Shown here piece by piece: positions 34,207-43,529 of a stretch of 64,000 nucleotides of DNA. The notes below the pieces were generated by a model. That model was not told where the DNA came from. It ran no database searches and worked only from the letters and a program-made list of their open reading frames with translations. Source of the DNA: Aradus depressus (lineage: Eukaryota; Arthropoda; Insecta; Hemiptera; Aradidae); assembly GCA_963662175.1 (NCBI GenBank), contig OY759222.1, forward strand, positions 16,254,222 to 16,318,221, given 5' to 3'. Position 1 is the first letter of the stretch. Each line of letters starts with the position of its first letter. The translations under genes and the position numbers were made by a program.

Positions 34207-34399
34207 GGGCCATGGTGGCCGTGCGGGCTAGAGCGTAGGGCTTTGGTCGCATGGTTTCACCATGGTTTGCGGGTTCGAATCCCGTCCGGGAGTGAGTTTT
34301 ATTTCGTAGATAGAACTCCCTCCCGGGGCCATGGATGTCTTAAATAATTATATACAACACATTGACATGGCTAATATGCACCGTACATAAAGCCAAAAG

Positions 34400-34430
<31 letters not shown>
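34207..34430 (+). repeat. SINE-2 with long poly-A, inserted in hAT
   Basis: Head gccgtgcgggctagagcgta, B box ggttcgaatcc (34272-34282), end cataaagccaaaag and an A run of about 30. The second hAT copy has an empty site (attaattaaagtttaaaaac at 52945), and aaaatt is repeated on both sides of the SINE. Confidence 0.85.
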
Positions 34431-34433
<3 letters not shown>

Positions 34434-34499
34434 CAAAAACACTTATTTCAATCAACAACTTTTACAAAACAATATCAAAAAATTAATTACCAATTGAAG

Positions 34500-34705
34500 A
34501 AAAATACTTCTGTAAAACTTTATGGAACAGTAGGCAGTGATCCAGCTTCTGCAGTGGGTTGTTTGTATTGGTCTTGGGTGCCGGTTTATAAGTTTCTTGG
34601 TGGCGTCTCAAGAGGTGATCCCTTAAATTGGATCTGTTGGAACTAGTTTTGAATGAAACTTTGCACAAAGTACATTTAGCACTTTTCCCATCATCAAAGT
34701 AAAAG
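34500..34705 (-). pseudogene. hAT transposase BED zinc finger
   Basis: BED fingers are the N-terminal DNA-binding domain of hAT transposases. The minus strand encodes NFYFDDGKSAKCTLCKVSFK then TSSNRSNLRDHLLRRHQETY. The ligands C-x2-C and H-x4-H (KCTLCK, DHLLRRH) are all present with the NL-x-x-HL spacing of the family. The frame stops soon after and no catalytic hAT domain follows, so only the finger remains. Confidence 0.8.
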
Positions 34706-35174
34706 TTTTAAATAACTTTCTTTAAACGTATCCCCTTTAATGAAGGAAAATTCATATAGTTACTTAGGACTATCGATTGTACTATCGACTGTTGACCATC
34801 CCTAGGTGACTTCTGTCACATGTGCAACAAAAAATTATATAGAAATACACAAAAATTTCTGTTTTCCAATTTATTTATTTATTTATTTATTTATTGAAAA
34901 TTAGTGATTTTTTTTTAAAGCCGAAAAATTTTCTCTGCAAATTTTGTAATCTACTGAACGAAATTTTTTAAAAAAGACCACTTATGAATTTTTTTAATTT
35001 ATTTCTTATCTCTATAACTCAGCTTTCTGATATCATAGTGCGATATCTAAATTGGGCAAACAGGCAGATAGAAAATTTTAAAAAAACTTAGAATATCGAT
35101 GGGACTATCGATAGTTGTAAACTATAGGTACATCGATAGTACTATCGACTATCGCTCATCCCTAGTTCTATCTC

Positions 35175-35640
35175 AAATTTGAGGTCACACTAGCGTTTGG
35201 AAATTTAATAAGAAACATTTTTAGTAGTGGCCTATTTTTTTACAGGACTAATCGTTTTCGATAACACCAAGGAACATATCGGTTTCGAAACGACATTTTA
35301 GTTTTCTCTACAACTTTTAGTTGAAACATTTTTTGATTGTCATAAATGTAAGCAGTATCTTCTAAAATGTACTTAGACCCTTAAGCAAAGGGTCTCAATT
35401 TTCATCCGATTAGGGCCAAAATCTAATCCAATATAAGTTAGCACATGTGACTCCTTCATTTCAATTTTCAAGTTCTTAGCTACAATCACTTCTTTGTTAG
35501 AGCGCTTACAACTTTTCAATCACACACACACACTCACACCAATGCACACATAACGTCGCGAAAATGATCAAACGTATTTAGGGTTTAATTTTTGTACGAT
35601 TACAATATTCTTCATACTACAGGTATAAAAAATAAAGAAG
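35175..35640 (-). repeat. Family Y repeat, reverse copy
   Basis: Inverse of 27490-28060: gttagcacatgtgactcctt, cgcgaaaatgatcaaacgta and the hairpin end catactacaggtataaaaaa. Confidence 0.55.
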
Positions 35641-35656
35641 AAAAAAACGCATTATA

Positions 35657-35937
35657 GGTTAGGTTTTATGACTCATGCCCGGGCTTTAACAACGAGGTCA
35701 TATCGCCTATTACCAGAGCGCTCTTTCGTCACTTTGGTGGACATGATGACTCTACTATGGGAGTTCTAAATTTTGCCTACTCTAAATTTTTATTCACCTA
35801 GGGCAGGGGTCTTTAACGAGTACCTGACATCGTACAGGCTCGGGACCATCGCTTAACGTCCCATCCGAAGGACGGCGTGCTTAAGTTTCTTGAGCTCAGA
35901 AGGCAAGCACCCATACCACTGAGCTACCGGCGCCCTC
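35657..35937 (-). repeat. SINE-1 young copy with internal deletion
   Basis: 3' end ggttaggttttatgactcat, A box (inverse ccactgagcta) intact, the B-box region deleted. aaaaaacgcat occurs on both sides (35642-35652; 35938-35948). Confidence 0.85.
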
Positions 35938-36064
35938 AAAAAACGCATAAATAAAAATTTTAAGGCGGAATACGTAGATAACCTCCTAATGATTAATGAG
36001 ATTAGGAAAAATATAATTAAAAAACTAAGAACCAAAAACTGGGAAAGAGAAAGAAAAAGTTATT

Positions 36065-37010
36065 CGGTGAATCAACGTTTATGTACTTCCCCAGAACGAA
36101 TTATTCATTTGAGTTTTCGCTCCCCCTCAAAAACCAATTTGCCCTAATATTAAACAATTGACTTACCTTGGGGCTCCTAAATCCTCATACTAGAATTTGT
36201 GTTGGTAAATTCATTACTTCGGCAGTAATTAAGGATTTTGATTTGAGCCATCTCTGAACCTCCGCTTCCCTTGAGCCGATATCGCTGAAATTTGATAGGT
36301 TATATCCACATTGGGTTTTGACTTCAAATATGAATTTTCATGTCGATACATTCATTACATCTACAGTTATTGGTTAGGTTAGGTTTTATGACTCATGCCC
36401 GGGCTTTAACTACTAGGTCATATCGTCTACTACCAGAGCGCTCTTTCGTCGCTCTGGTGGACATGAGCCCGACTCGAGTCCTAAATTTTGCCTACCCTAA
36501 ATTTTCATTCACTTAGGGTAGGGGTATTTAACGGGTACCTGACATCGTACAGGCTCGGGATCATCGCTTAACGTCCCATCCGAAGGACGGAATGCTTAAG
36601 TTTATTTTACCTCCCAGATAAAATAAACTAAGGGCCTCGGTAACAGACAGTTATTGAGGTTTTTGATTTGATCCCTCCTTTCCTTCTTCCGATTCTGCTG
36701 AAAATTAATAAGTGTAGTCCTTAGGAGATTTTGAATACATATATAAAAATTTTGTGTCGATGCATTTATTAAAACGGCAGTTATAAGAGTTTTTGAGTTA
36801 AGCCCCTCCCCTAACCCCCCACTCCCCATTGACTTTTTTAGCTGAAAAAAGGTTTCGTGTCCGATATATTGATGCTATCGGGAGTTATCGTGTTTATAGA
36901 CACACAGACGGACATATATTTTTTTTTTTTTTCATATTTGGATCCCGTTGTAAACTCTGCATCGAATTTTTGACTGATTATATAACTTCCCCTATACTTC
37001 GTATGGCTGA
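36065..37010 (-). repeat. Family X copy holding a truncated SINE-1
   Basis: Left end attcggtgaatcaacgttta and tgtacttccccagaacgaat; three sub-repeats at about 36195, 36340 and 36755; right end gattatataacttcccctat and acttcgtatggc. Directly abuts a second X copy at 37012. Confidence 0.7.
36373..36646 (-). repeat. SINE-1 5'-truncated copy with target duplication
   Basis: Begins ttaggttaggttttatgact and stops at aagggcctcggta, lacking the whole tRNA head. acagttattg occurs at 36363-36372 and 36647-36656. A truncated copy with a duplication points to reverse transcription starting at the 3' end. Confidence 0.85.
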
Positions 37011-37011
37011 A

Positions 37012-38046
37012 TCATCAGCAATGTACTTCCCCAGCAAGAATTAATCAACTCAAAACCAACCCCTAATCCAAGTCTTTCCATTGGTCGATTTGGCTGAAAA
37101 TCAACAGGTGTCGCCCTTATAGTGTTCTGGATATACATACAGTGGAATCCCAATATTTCGTATCCCGATTATTCGTATTTCCGTCTAATTCGTACAAATT
37201 TGCCAGTCCCCAGAGAAAATCTCGATAAGTGGTATAAAAACAATGCATTTCGGATCCCTCGGTAATTCGTATTATTGTTATGCTCGAGGTCACTTAAAAC
37301 GTCTTATAATTCGTATTTCCAGCTTAAAAACCTCGTTAATTCGTACTGTTTTCAAGAGGGGGAGAGAGGACAGTGAGAGACTAGAGAGCAGAATGAGTGC
37401 GAGATAAATGTTTTCTAGGAAATCACTTGATTCCTACAGAACCAAAGGGGAGAGCGAGTGAGAGAGACAAGTTTTCTATGAAATTTCATATTATCATAAT
37501 ATTATATAATTCGTACTCTTTTCACTGAAAGGAAATGAGGAGAGGGGGAAAGTTTTAGCAATTTTATTGATCTTGTCTAACATTTTTTCAACAAATGTTT
37601 GATTGGTGTTTATTTAATCTAGAACATATGTACATATTTTTTATTGCATGTGTTTATTGTATAGTTTAGTATAAAACAGTGTTTATTGCATAGTTTTTAT
37701 TCTTACCACATTGTGTATACATGTGTGTGTGTACATAATTCTTAATACATACATATTTGCATTAATACGTTTTTTAATTCTTTATATTTTGTACTCCCGA
37801 TAATTGGTTATCCCGATAATTCGTACCAAACCGTCAGTCCCTTGACCATACGAATTATCGGGATTCGGGATCGTATGGTCAAGGGACGGACGGTTTGGTA
37901 CGAATTATCGGGATTCTACTGTATAACATTTCATGTTGATACATTAATTTTATCTTGATCACAGACACACATTTATGGAATCAGGGGATCAGAAAACATG
38001 AATTTTTAATGAAATTCAACACCAATAACCTAACTATTATAATTGG
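37012..38046 (-). repeat. Second family X copy in tandem, holding a pogo-like element
   Basis: Left end tgaatcatcagcaatgtact and tccccagcaagaattaatca; right end cctaactattataattgggg then aagtaa. Interrupted at 37138 by the pogo-like element. Confidence 0.7.
37140..37921. mobile_element. pogo-like element with internal hairpin (782 bp)
   Basis: Ends cagtggaatccc and gggattctactg, flanked by TA at 37138-37139 and 37922-37923. The left part has repeated ttcgtat/aattcgta motifs. Near the right end 37812-37908 forms a hairpin of about 45-bp arms (cgtaccaaaccgtcagtccc / gggacggacggtttggtacg). No transposase frame. Confidence 0.85.
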
Positions 38047-38093
38047 GGAAGTAAAACCTAAAGGCCTCGGCCGGGTTTCGAACCCGGAATCTT
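38047..38093 (-). repeat. SINE-1 head fragment
   Basis: aaaggcctcggccgggtttc and gaacccggaatcttcaga contain the inverse B box. The rest is missing. Confidence 0.6.
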
Positions 38094-38411
38094 CAGATTG
38101 ATCTTTCTTAATTCAGTGTGTAATTATTTGGCATTGTAATTAAAAAAAAAAAGCATTGTAAATATCTGAAATTTTAGTGTGGCAACCTCTTAGGTCTCAC
38201 CTGGCCTCCAAATAGCTCTGGGTGTGCTTGTCGGCCAATTAATGGATACAGAAGGACTCTGGTTATAAATTCATAAATTCATTTTAAAATCTAACCTATC
38301 TTTTACAACCTAATGGCAGCTTCATTAGATTCATTCTAGAGATAGCACCTTGATATTTCAGCTACTGTGAACTTGAATAGCTACTTTCAGCTACTGTTAC
38401 AGGCGGTAATA

Positions 38412-38675
38412 GAACTACAATAATAAAACTACACTCATAGAACTACACTCATAGAAATACACTCATAAAACTACACTCAAAGAACTACACTCATAGAACT
38501 ACACTCATAAAACTATACTCATAGAACTACACGCATAGAACTACACTCATAGAAATACACTCATAGAACTACACTCATAGAAATACACTCATAGAACTAC
38601 ACTCATAGAAATACACTCATAGAACTACACTAATAAACTACACTCATAGAATTACACTCATAGAACTACACTCAA
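38412..38675 (+). repeat. Minisatellite, about 15-bp unit
   Basis: About seventeen imperfect copies of actacactcatagaa with variants aatacactcataaaa. No coding sense. Confidence 0.9.
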
Positions 38676-38911
38676 TAATAATAATAAATACAGTCGATAC
38701 AGATTATAATTTAATTAAAATTATGATAAATATTTATAATAAATACTTTATAACTCTTCCGGAAGTGTCTCCTTTACGACGATATTTTGGGACGTTCTTA
38801 CGTCAGGCCACAATGTGTGAAATATATAAATGAAAAGTAAATCAGAAAATAATAATAAAAAATTTAAAAACAATAACCATAACAAATTAATTAAAACGAT
38901 TATAGTTAGTT

Positions 38912-39126
38912 AATATGACTCATCCCCGGGCTTTAACTACCTGGTCATACCGCCTACTACCAGAGCGCTCTTTCGTCACTCTGGTGGACATGAGGTCGAC
39001 TCTACTATGGGAGTCCTAAATTTTGCCTACCCTAAATTTCTATTCGTCTAGGGCAGGCGTCTTTAACGAGTAACTGACATCGTACAGGCTTGGGATCATC
39101 GCATAACCATCCGAAGAACGGCGTGC
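38912..39126 (-). repeat. SINE-1 copy lacking its 5' half
   Basis: gttaatatgactcatccccg, ctggtggacatgaggtcgac and gaagaacggcgtgc. It stops exactly where the inverted-repeat element at 39128 begins. Confidence 0.8.
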
Positions 39127-39127
39127 A

Positions 39128-39402
39128 TCACTTCTCCCAATTATATTTTGCCTTTTCAAAAAAATAGCAATTACAGACTTTTCGGGAAGCGGGAAGTATC
39201 TATAATTCATCTGTTCTTTATATTTACTATTCCTTCTGTCCATCTGAAGATTCCTTTTATGAGTCGACCTCTATAGTTAAACACCAAGTCAAAACTGATG
39301 GAAGAGTTATAGAGGTCGACTCAATAAATACGGTCTATAAATGGAAGATTCTGATGATAATTGCTAATTTTTGAGAAGGCAAAAAAGTAAATGGGAGAAG
39401 TG
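39128..39402. mobile_element. Inverted-repeat element with about 110-bp arms
   Basis: Ends atcacttctcccaattatat and its inverse (aaatgggagaagtgat), with a tight central hairpin gagtcgacctctata / tatagaggtcgactc. Target duplication unclear. Confidence 0.65.
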
Positions 39403-39404
39403 AT

Positions 39405-40005
39405 ACAGTAATAATATAATATATATGAATTAAGAATCTCCTTACATAACCGAAAATAAATAAAAAATTGTAATAAAAAAAAATAAATAAATAAAATACA
39501 TAACAGGATCTCATATTTTCATGAGAATCCGCCTGTTGGCATCTAAGACAAGAAATTGGAAATTCCTTGAAGATCAGATGTTATTGACCGAATACAGGAT
39601 AATATGGTAGGTACCCTAGAATTAGCACACTAGGAAGCTAGAGGAACGAGGCCGCGCAATTCATTGAACCCAAGAAGAATGGAGCGGATCCAGCGATCCA
39701 GAAGACATTCTTTACTGTGTCCTTGCTAAAGCCCTAAACAGAACTGGTTGACAATTAAATTACGGCCCATTGATAAGGCGGGGTAGAGTAAGGCAGCAGA
39801 AATAGATTACGCTTGAAAAATATGCTCGCTTAATTTTTTCAAAAAATGCGGTCCTAACAGGTAAAATGTATTAGCCTGAATTAAAGCTCATAAAATTTTA
39901 CATAAATAAAGTCCTCTTCATTTTTTTTCATACGATCAATGCTCTGAGAGAATTGCGCTAACTTTGGAATATAGAATAGGCGCCACAGCCTGCTTTTTAG
40001 CGTTT
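39405..40005. other. No recognised gene
   Basis: An A-rich patch at 39460-39500, otherwise unassigned sequence without a supported frame. Confidence 0.35.
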
Positions 40006-40010
40006 TTTTG

Positions 40011-40127
40011 CTATTAGATTGTAAATCACTACATATTTTTAAAAAAGTCATATGACAGTAATTTAATTCTCTATAATTTTGGTCATATGACTTTTTTAAA
40101 AATATGTAGTGATTTACAATCTAATAG
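40011..40127. repeat. Perfect 46-bp inverted repeat
   Basis: Left arm 40011-40056 starts ctattagattgtaaatcact; right arm 40082-40127 is its exact inverse. The spacer is 25 bp. The outer 20 bp (tgtagtgatttacaatctaa) is repeated again at 40131-40151. Confidence 0.85.
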
Positions 40128-40239
40128 TATGTGTAGTGATTTACAATCTAAATTTTGAACGAGTGAACCCGCAATAGTTTAAAAGTTCCGCTGTTCGATT
40201 TATGAGTGGCGCTACGAGTCGTTGTCTGACATGAAAAGG

Positions 40240-40350
40240 GCTCACAAATAGCTATTTACAACTGTATACACATAAATACAACAAGCAAATGTGCTAAGAA
40301 AGAGGTAATGGCAATGTCAAAATGTCATGAGGGGAGAAATCACCCAGTGG
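40240..40350 (-). repeat. LINE 3' UTR fragment
   Basis: agcaaatgtgctaagaaaga and cacccagtggtgaaactccc are the inverse of the 3' UTR at 20065-20110. Confidence 0.5.
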
Positions 40351-40539
40351 TGAAACTCCCTAGTCACTGTTTTTCTCTCTTTTTTAGCTAATGGGGTTTT
40401 TTCTGTTTTTTTTTTTGCTACTTGCTTTTGAATCGTTACAGATACAAAACAAAATTGTAGAACATTACTATAGCGATCAAATGAGTAGCTTTTGTTGTGT
40501 TTTTTGTCTATTTGCTCTAGTATCAATACAGAGACAAGG

Positions 40540-41412
40540 CGTCGGTGAATCACCGGTAGTGTTATTCCCCAGAACGAATTAATCAATTAACTTTTCGCTC
40601 CCTCTCCAAAACCAGTCAACCGTTTACGCAAATATTCATCAGTTGACATACATATGGCCTCCGAAATACTCATACTGAATTTGATGTCGATAAATTCATT
40701 AGATCGGCAGTTATTAGGGTTTTTAAATTGAGCCCCCACCCCTGAACCTCCCCTTCCCTTCAGCAGATATCGAAATTTCGTGTCGATACACTCATTCTAT
40801 CGGCAATTATTAGAGTTTCTATGTTAAGATGGGTGCCAGGCCACCGGGGTTTGAGGGCAACGAAAGGGCTGATCAACTGGCCCGATCAGGAGCTGACAGA
40901 AAATCTATAGGACCGGAACCTTTCTGCGGGATCTCTAAGAGCACCGCAAGGGCGGCAATAAATGGTTGGCTGACCAGGAATCACATCCAGTTCTGGAGAG
41001 GGGTTCCAAAGCAAAGACATTCAAAACTCTTTGTAGCGGAACCCTCAGAGAAAAGGAGCCGAGAGCACCTGAATATGAGCAGAATGGATCTAAGAACTAT
41101 GACAGGGCTGATTACAGGACACTGTCATATGAACAAACACCTATACAATATGGGCATCGCTAGAAGCCCTCTGTGCAGGAAATGTGGCGAGGAAAATGAG
41201 ACTCCGGTTCATATTCTAAGCCGGTGCGGGGCACTAGAAAGCAGACGTTTTCACTGCTTCGGGTCTGCCATAACAGAACCGAAGTAGGTAATGGAAGGAA
41301 CCTGCAGAAAAATCGTGAACTATATCAAAGATACAGGGCTGCTGTAGGGACCAACACACACAGGGCACACAATAGGCCTACTCTGGCCGCGGTAACACAA
41401 ATCAGCCCTCGG

Positions 41413-41444
<32 letters not shown>

Positions 41445-41690
41445 ACGTTAAGCCTCTTCTTTCTCCCCTCTCCCCTTTGGTCGATTTCTCTAAAAAAACA
41501 GTAGTCGTTATAGTATTCTGGATTCACATATTAAATTTCGAGTCGATACATTCATTCTATCGGGAGTTATCGCGAAGCAGTTCACAGCCACACAATTATA
41601 GACATTTTTTTCTCTTATTTGGAATCTAGAGGCCGAATTTTTGATCGATTTCATAACTTCCCCTATACTTCGTATATATGGGGAAATAGA
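40540..41690 (-). repeat. Family X copy interrupted by a LINE
   Basis: Left end gcgtcggtgaatcaccggta and attccccagaacgaattaat; sub-repeats at about 40690, 40790 and 41545; right end cataacttcccctatacttc and gtatatatggggaaat. The LINE at 40829-41437 lies inside it. Confidence 0.75.
40829..41437 (+). pseudogene. 5'-truncated LINE: RNase H end and zinc knuckle, poly-A tailed
   Basis: Non-LTR retrotransposons of several insect clades carry an RNase H domain and a C-terminal cysteine knuckle. The first codons in one frame read WVPGHRG; one missing base shifts to FEGNERADQLARSGADRKS. The Asp in ERAD is the RNase H site residue expected there. Then WLTRNHIQFWRGVPKQRHSK, RTMTGLITGHCHMNKHLYNM and CRKCGEENETPVHILSRCGA, a C-x2-C...H-x4-C knuckle. 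Stop at 41287, poly-A at 41414-41438, and 15-bp duplications (agtttctatgttaag 40814-40828; agtttctacgttaag 41438-41452). Confidence 0.9.
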
Positions 41691-41699
41691 ATAACACTT

Positions 41700-42410
41700 A
41701 CTTATATGTAATTCCATTTTTTAGCGAGATTGCTACCAGATAAGTCTGGAAAACATATTTGGAAAAGCTAAGTGTAAGCTAACAAAAAATCACTATTGAG
41801 CCTGCGTCGTAGCCCAAGAACAGGCTGGTCTTCCCCTGGTAGGGCTTTTGTCCCTTGTCAGACTGGCATCCTTCAAACTGCTATTTATTTTTATTTCGCG
41901 CTCGAAATGGAGAAAATCTTTAACATTTACCCCTTCCGCCGTCTATTTTTTCGCTATTGTCCCAAAAAATATTTACAAAATCAAAATAGATCTTTTTGAG
42001 CTTATAAACTACAAATAAGTTTAATTTGGAAATCTATACCAAACAATTTACAAGATATCAAATTTTTATTTTATAATAATTTTTTTAAATAAACTATACC
42101 AAATTTTGTAGTCATTGACAAAGTTACTTAGCAATTAATTATAATTTTTAATTATCTTCTTTGCTAAGGAAATCTCTGGGGCGAACGAATTAGCGCTCAC
42201 CGATATTTTCATAAAATGTTCTCATTGTTTCACCAATTTTTAATGAAATTATGAAATAATCTAAATATTGTTGTTATAATGTTGTTAATATCGAAATTGC
42301 TCCTTAAGTAAAGGATATTAAAAAAAATTGAAAAATTTGTTGCTCTGGGCGCGGAAAATCGTGGCTGTTCGAGGTTATCTGTTTATTTCTTGGAGGCTGC
42401 ATATTGTGAA
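41700..42410. other. No recognised gene
   Basis: AT-rich sequence between the last X copy and the ladybird locus. No repeat family or motif recognised. Confidence 0.35.
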
Positions 42411-42414
42411 ATAG

Positions 42415-42502
42415 TCAGTTTGTTGCAACTTCCTGAACATCCTGGCATGCAGTCGGGGGTCCACTCTGCAGTCAACCTCGGCTAAAGAACGACAAGGACA
42501 CC
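42415..42502 (+). pseudogene. Decayed partial copy of ladybird-like exon 1
   Basis: The 88 bases 42415-42502 align with exon bases 43364-43453 at roughly 80 percent by eye. Shared blocks include gcagtcgg, ctctgcag and caaggacacc, in the same order and spacing except for a 2-base deletion. The copy carries an in-frame stop (ctgaac in place of ccggac) and similarity ends abruptly on both sides. It is on the same strand, 949-951 bases upstream. It is most simply a remnant of a local tandem duplication; ladybird is tandemly duplicated in Drosophila (lbe/lbl). Confidence 0.7.
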
Positions 42503-42934
42503 AATTTCGTTGCAGGATACACACTGTGTCAATTCCTGATGTAAAAAAGAAAAAAATATGAGTTGGTGAAGTAGGTAGGATGAGGGAACAAAACAAGGAG
42601 TAGATATGGCGGGCGGACGGGTAGTTTATCTGGAAGAGACAAGAGGGAGGCGGGAGGCGGCAGTTGGTGAGGGATAGCAAGAAGTGGATGTGGGCCCGGA
42701 TGTGCAGTGATTAGCTGGGTGGGCTAAAAAACTACCAGGGTGGAGACTGCCATTTAGGAAGGAACGAGGTGAGGGGGCTATTTGTGGGGAGCTGACAGGA
42801 GGGGGGGGATAACCAGGGTCGGCGGCTTTGATGTGAGACCAGAGGGGCGGAGCCTCCTGAAGGGGGGCGGGGTAAGGGCAACGCCCCTCCCTCCCCTCCC
42901 CTCCTCGGGCGGGCTCAGTCTTATCGGAGATGTG
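42503..42934 (+). promoter_or_regulatory. GC-rich leader / promoter-proximal region of the ladybird-like gene
   Basis: This stretch is far richer in G and C than its surroundings, with runs such as ggggcggggt and cgcccctccctcccctcc just before the ATG. It lacks SINE or transposon sequence. The frame of the exon is open upstream of 42935 to about 42782 but has no ATG, so this part is read as 5' UTR. No clear TATA box or initiator could be fixed. Transcript data would decide where the start site lies. Confidence 0.35.
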
Positions 42935-43523
42935 ATGGCAGACATGCGGCCGGAGGAGAGGTCAGAGGACGAGATCAGTGTGGGCTGCCCCAGCCCGCCC
43001 AAGTACGGCAGTGAAGACGGCGAAGACTCCACAACGGAGATACACGACGACTATTTCAAACCACTCAAGAGACTCAAGATGATGCAGATAGACAAGGTCA
43101 CTTTCAGCATCGCCGGTAAGAAGAAGAAACGACCCCGAAGACAGAGTCTGGAGAGCGCCAGCGAGTCAAACGGAGTCAAAAGCTTCTCCATATTGGACAT
43201 ATTGAACCATAGGCCGGCAAAAGAGGCGAAGATCGTCCGGCCGTGGGACGAGGGTGCTTCGCCGGCCCATCGAGGCCTCCTTCCGCCACCACCGGGGCTC
43301 CTCTACGGCCGACCAAAATCTGCAGACATGTATGAGACCTGCAGTTCTGGCCGGAGCAGTACTTCAGATTGCTGCACCTCCCCGGACATCGTGGCCTGCA
43401 GTCGGCGGCCCTCTCTGCAGCCTAATTCTCGACTGAAGAACGGCAAGGACACCTCCCCCCTGGACGCCCTCTTCCAGATGACCTCCAAGACCTTCGAGGA
43501 ACTCAACGGAGACGTTGGACAAG
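42935..43523 (+). CDS. lbx: Ladybird/Lbx-type homeobox transcription factor, first coding exon
   Basis: Ladybird/Lbx proteins are nuclear homeodomain repressors that specify muscle, heart and neural cell identity. The first in-frame ATG of the open stretch (42935) starts a 196-codon exon; codon 197 is split after its first base by a GTAAG donor. Visible parts: acidic N-terminus (about residues 7-40), basic patch GKKKKRPRRQ (61-70), eh1 Groucho-binding motif FSILDIL (84-90), Pro-rich stretch PPPPG (117-121), Ser/Cys-rich segment (136-150), and SPLDALFQMTSKTFEEL (174-190). The last block resembles the segment before the homeodomain in vertebrate LBX1. The homeodomain itself is absent and must lie on a later exon; none was found in the rest of the window. 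It is the only coding stretch here with balanced, GC-rich codons and no breaks. Other NK-class genes also carry eh1 motifs; the SKTF block is what favours Lbx. A second ladybird paralogue cannot be excluded. Confidence 0.8.
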
Positions 43524-43529
43524 GTAAGA
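43524..43529 (+). other. 5' splice donor of the ladybird-like exon
   Basis: The exon ends CAAG and is followed by gtaaga, a strong metazoan donor. The intron is phase 1 (one base of the codon left in the exon). Conservation of the reading frame and protein motifs stops here: the frame runs only a few more codons to a stop. No matching acceptor plus homeodomain exon was seen downstream. Confidence 0.75.

Larger units (their letters stand above)
33868..35164 (-). mobile_element. hAT element, non-autonomous, with BED-finger remnant
   Basis: Ends taaggatggccgatag and ctatcgctcatcccta, with subterminal gactatcgatag-type repeats on both sides. An 8-bp duplication with one mismatch flanks it (tttctatc 33860-33867; gttctatc 35165-35172). 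TAGGGATG-type ends and 8-bp duplications fit hAT. It contains a SINE-2 insertion. Confidence 0.85.

Noticed and set aside
34207..34290. Genuine tRNA gene
   Set aside because: Head of SINE-2 with a poly-A tail and a second copy at 25.8 kb; there is no separate tRNA fold or end.
38412..38675. CRISPR array
   Set aside because: Short contiguous tandem units without unique spacers in animal DNA; a minisatellite.
42782..42934. Upstream extension of the ladybird-like frame
   Set aside because: The extension begins at TTG, is Gly/Arg-rich from G-runs, and lacks an ATG. The first ATG (42935) is a better start.
42778..43032. Minus-strand gene opposite the ladybird-like exon
   Set aside because: Shadow frame of the GC-rich exon and leader, with no motif.
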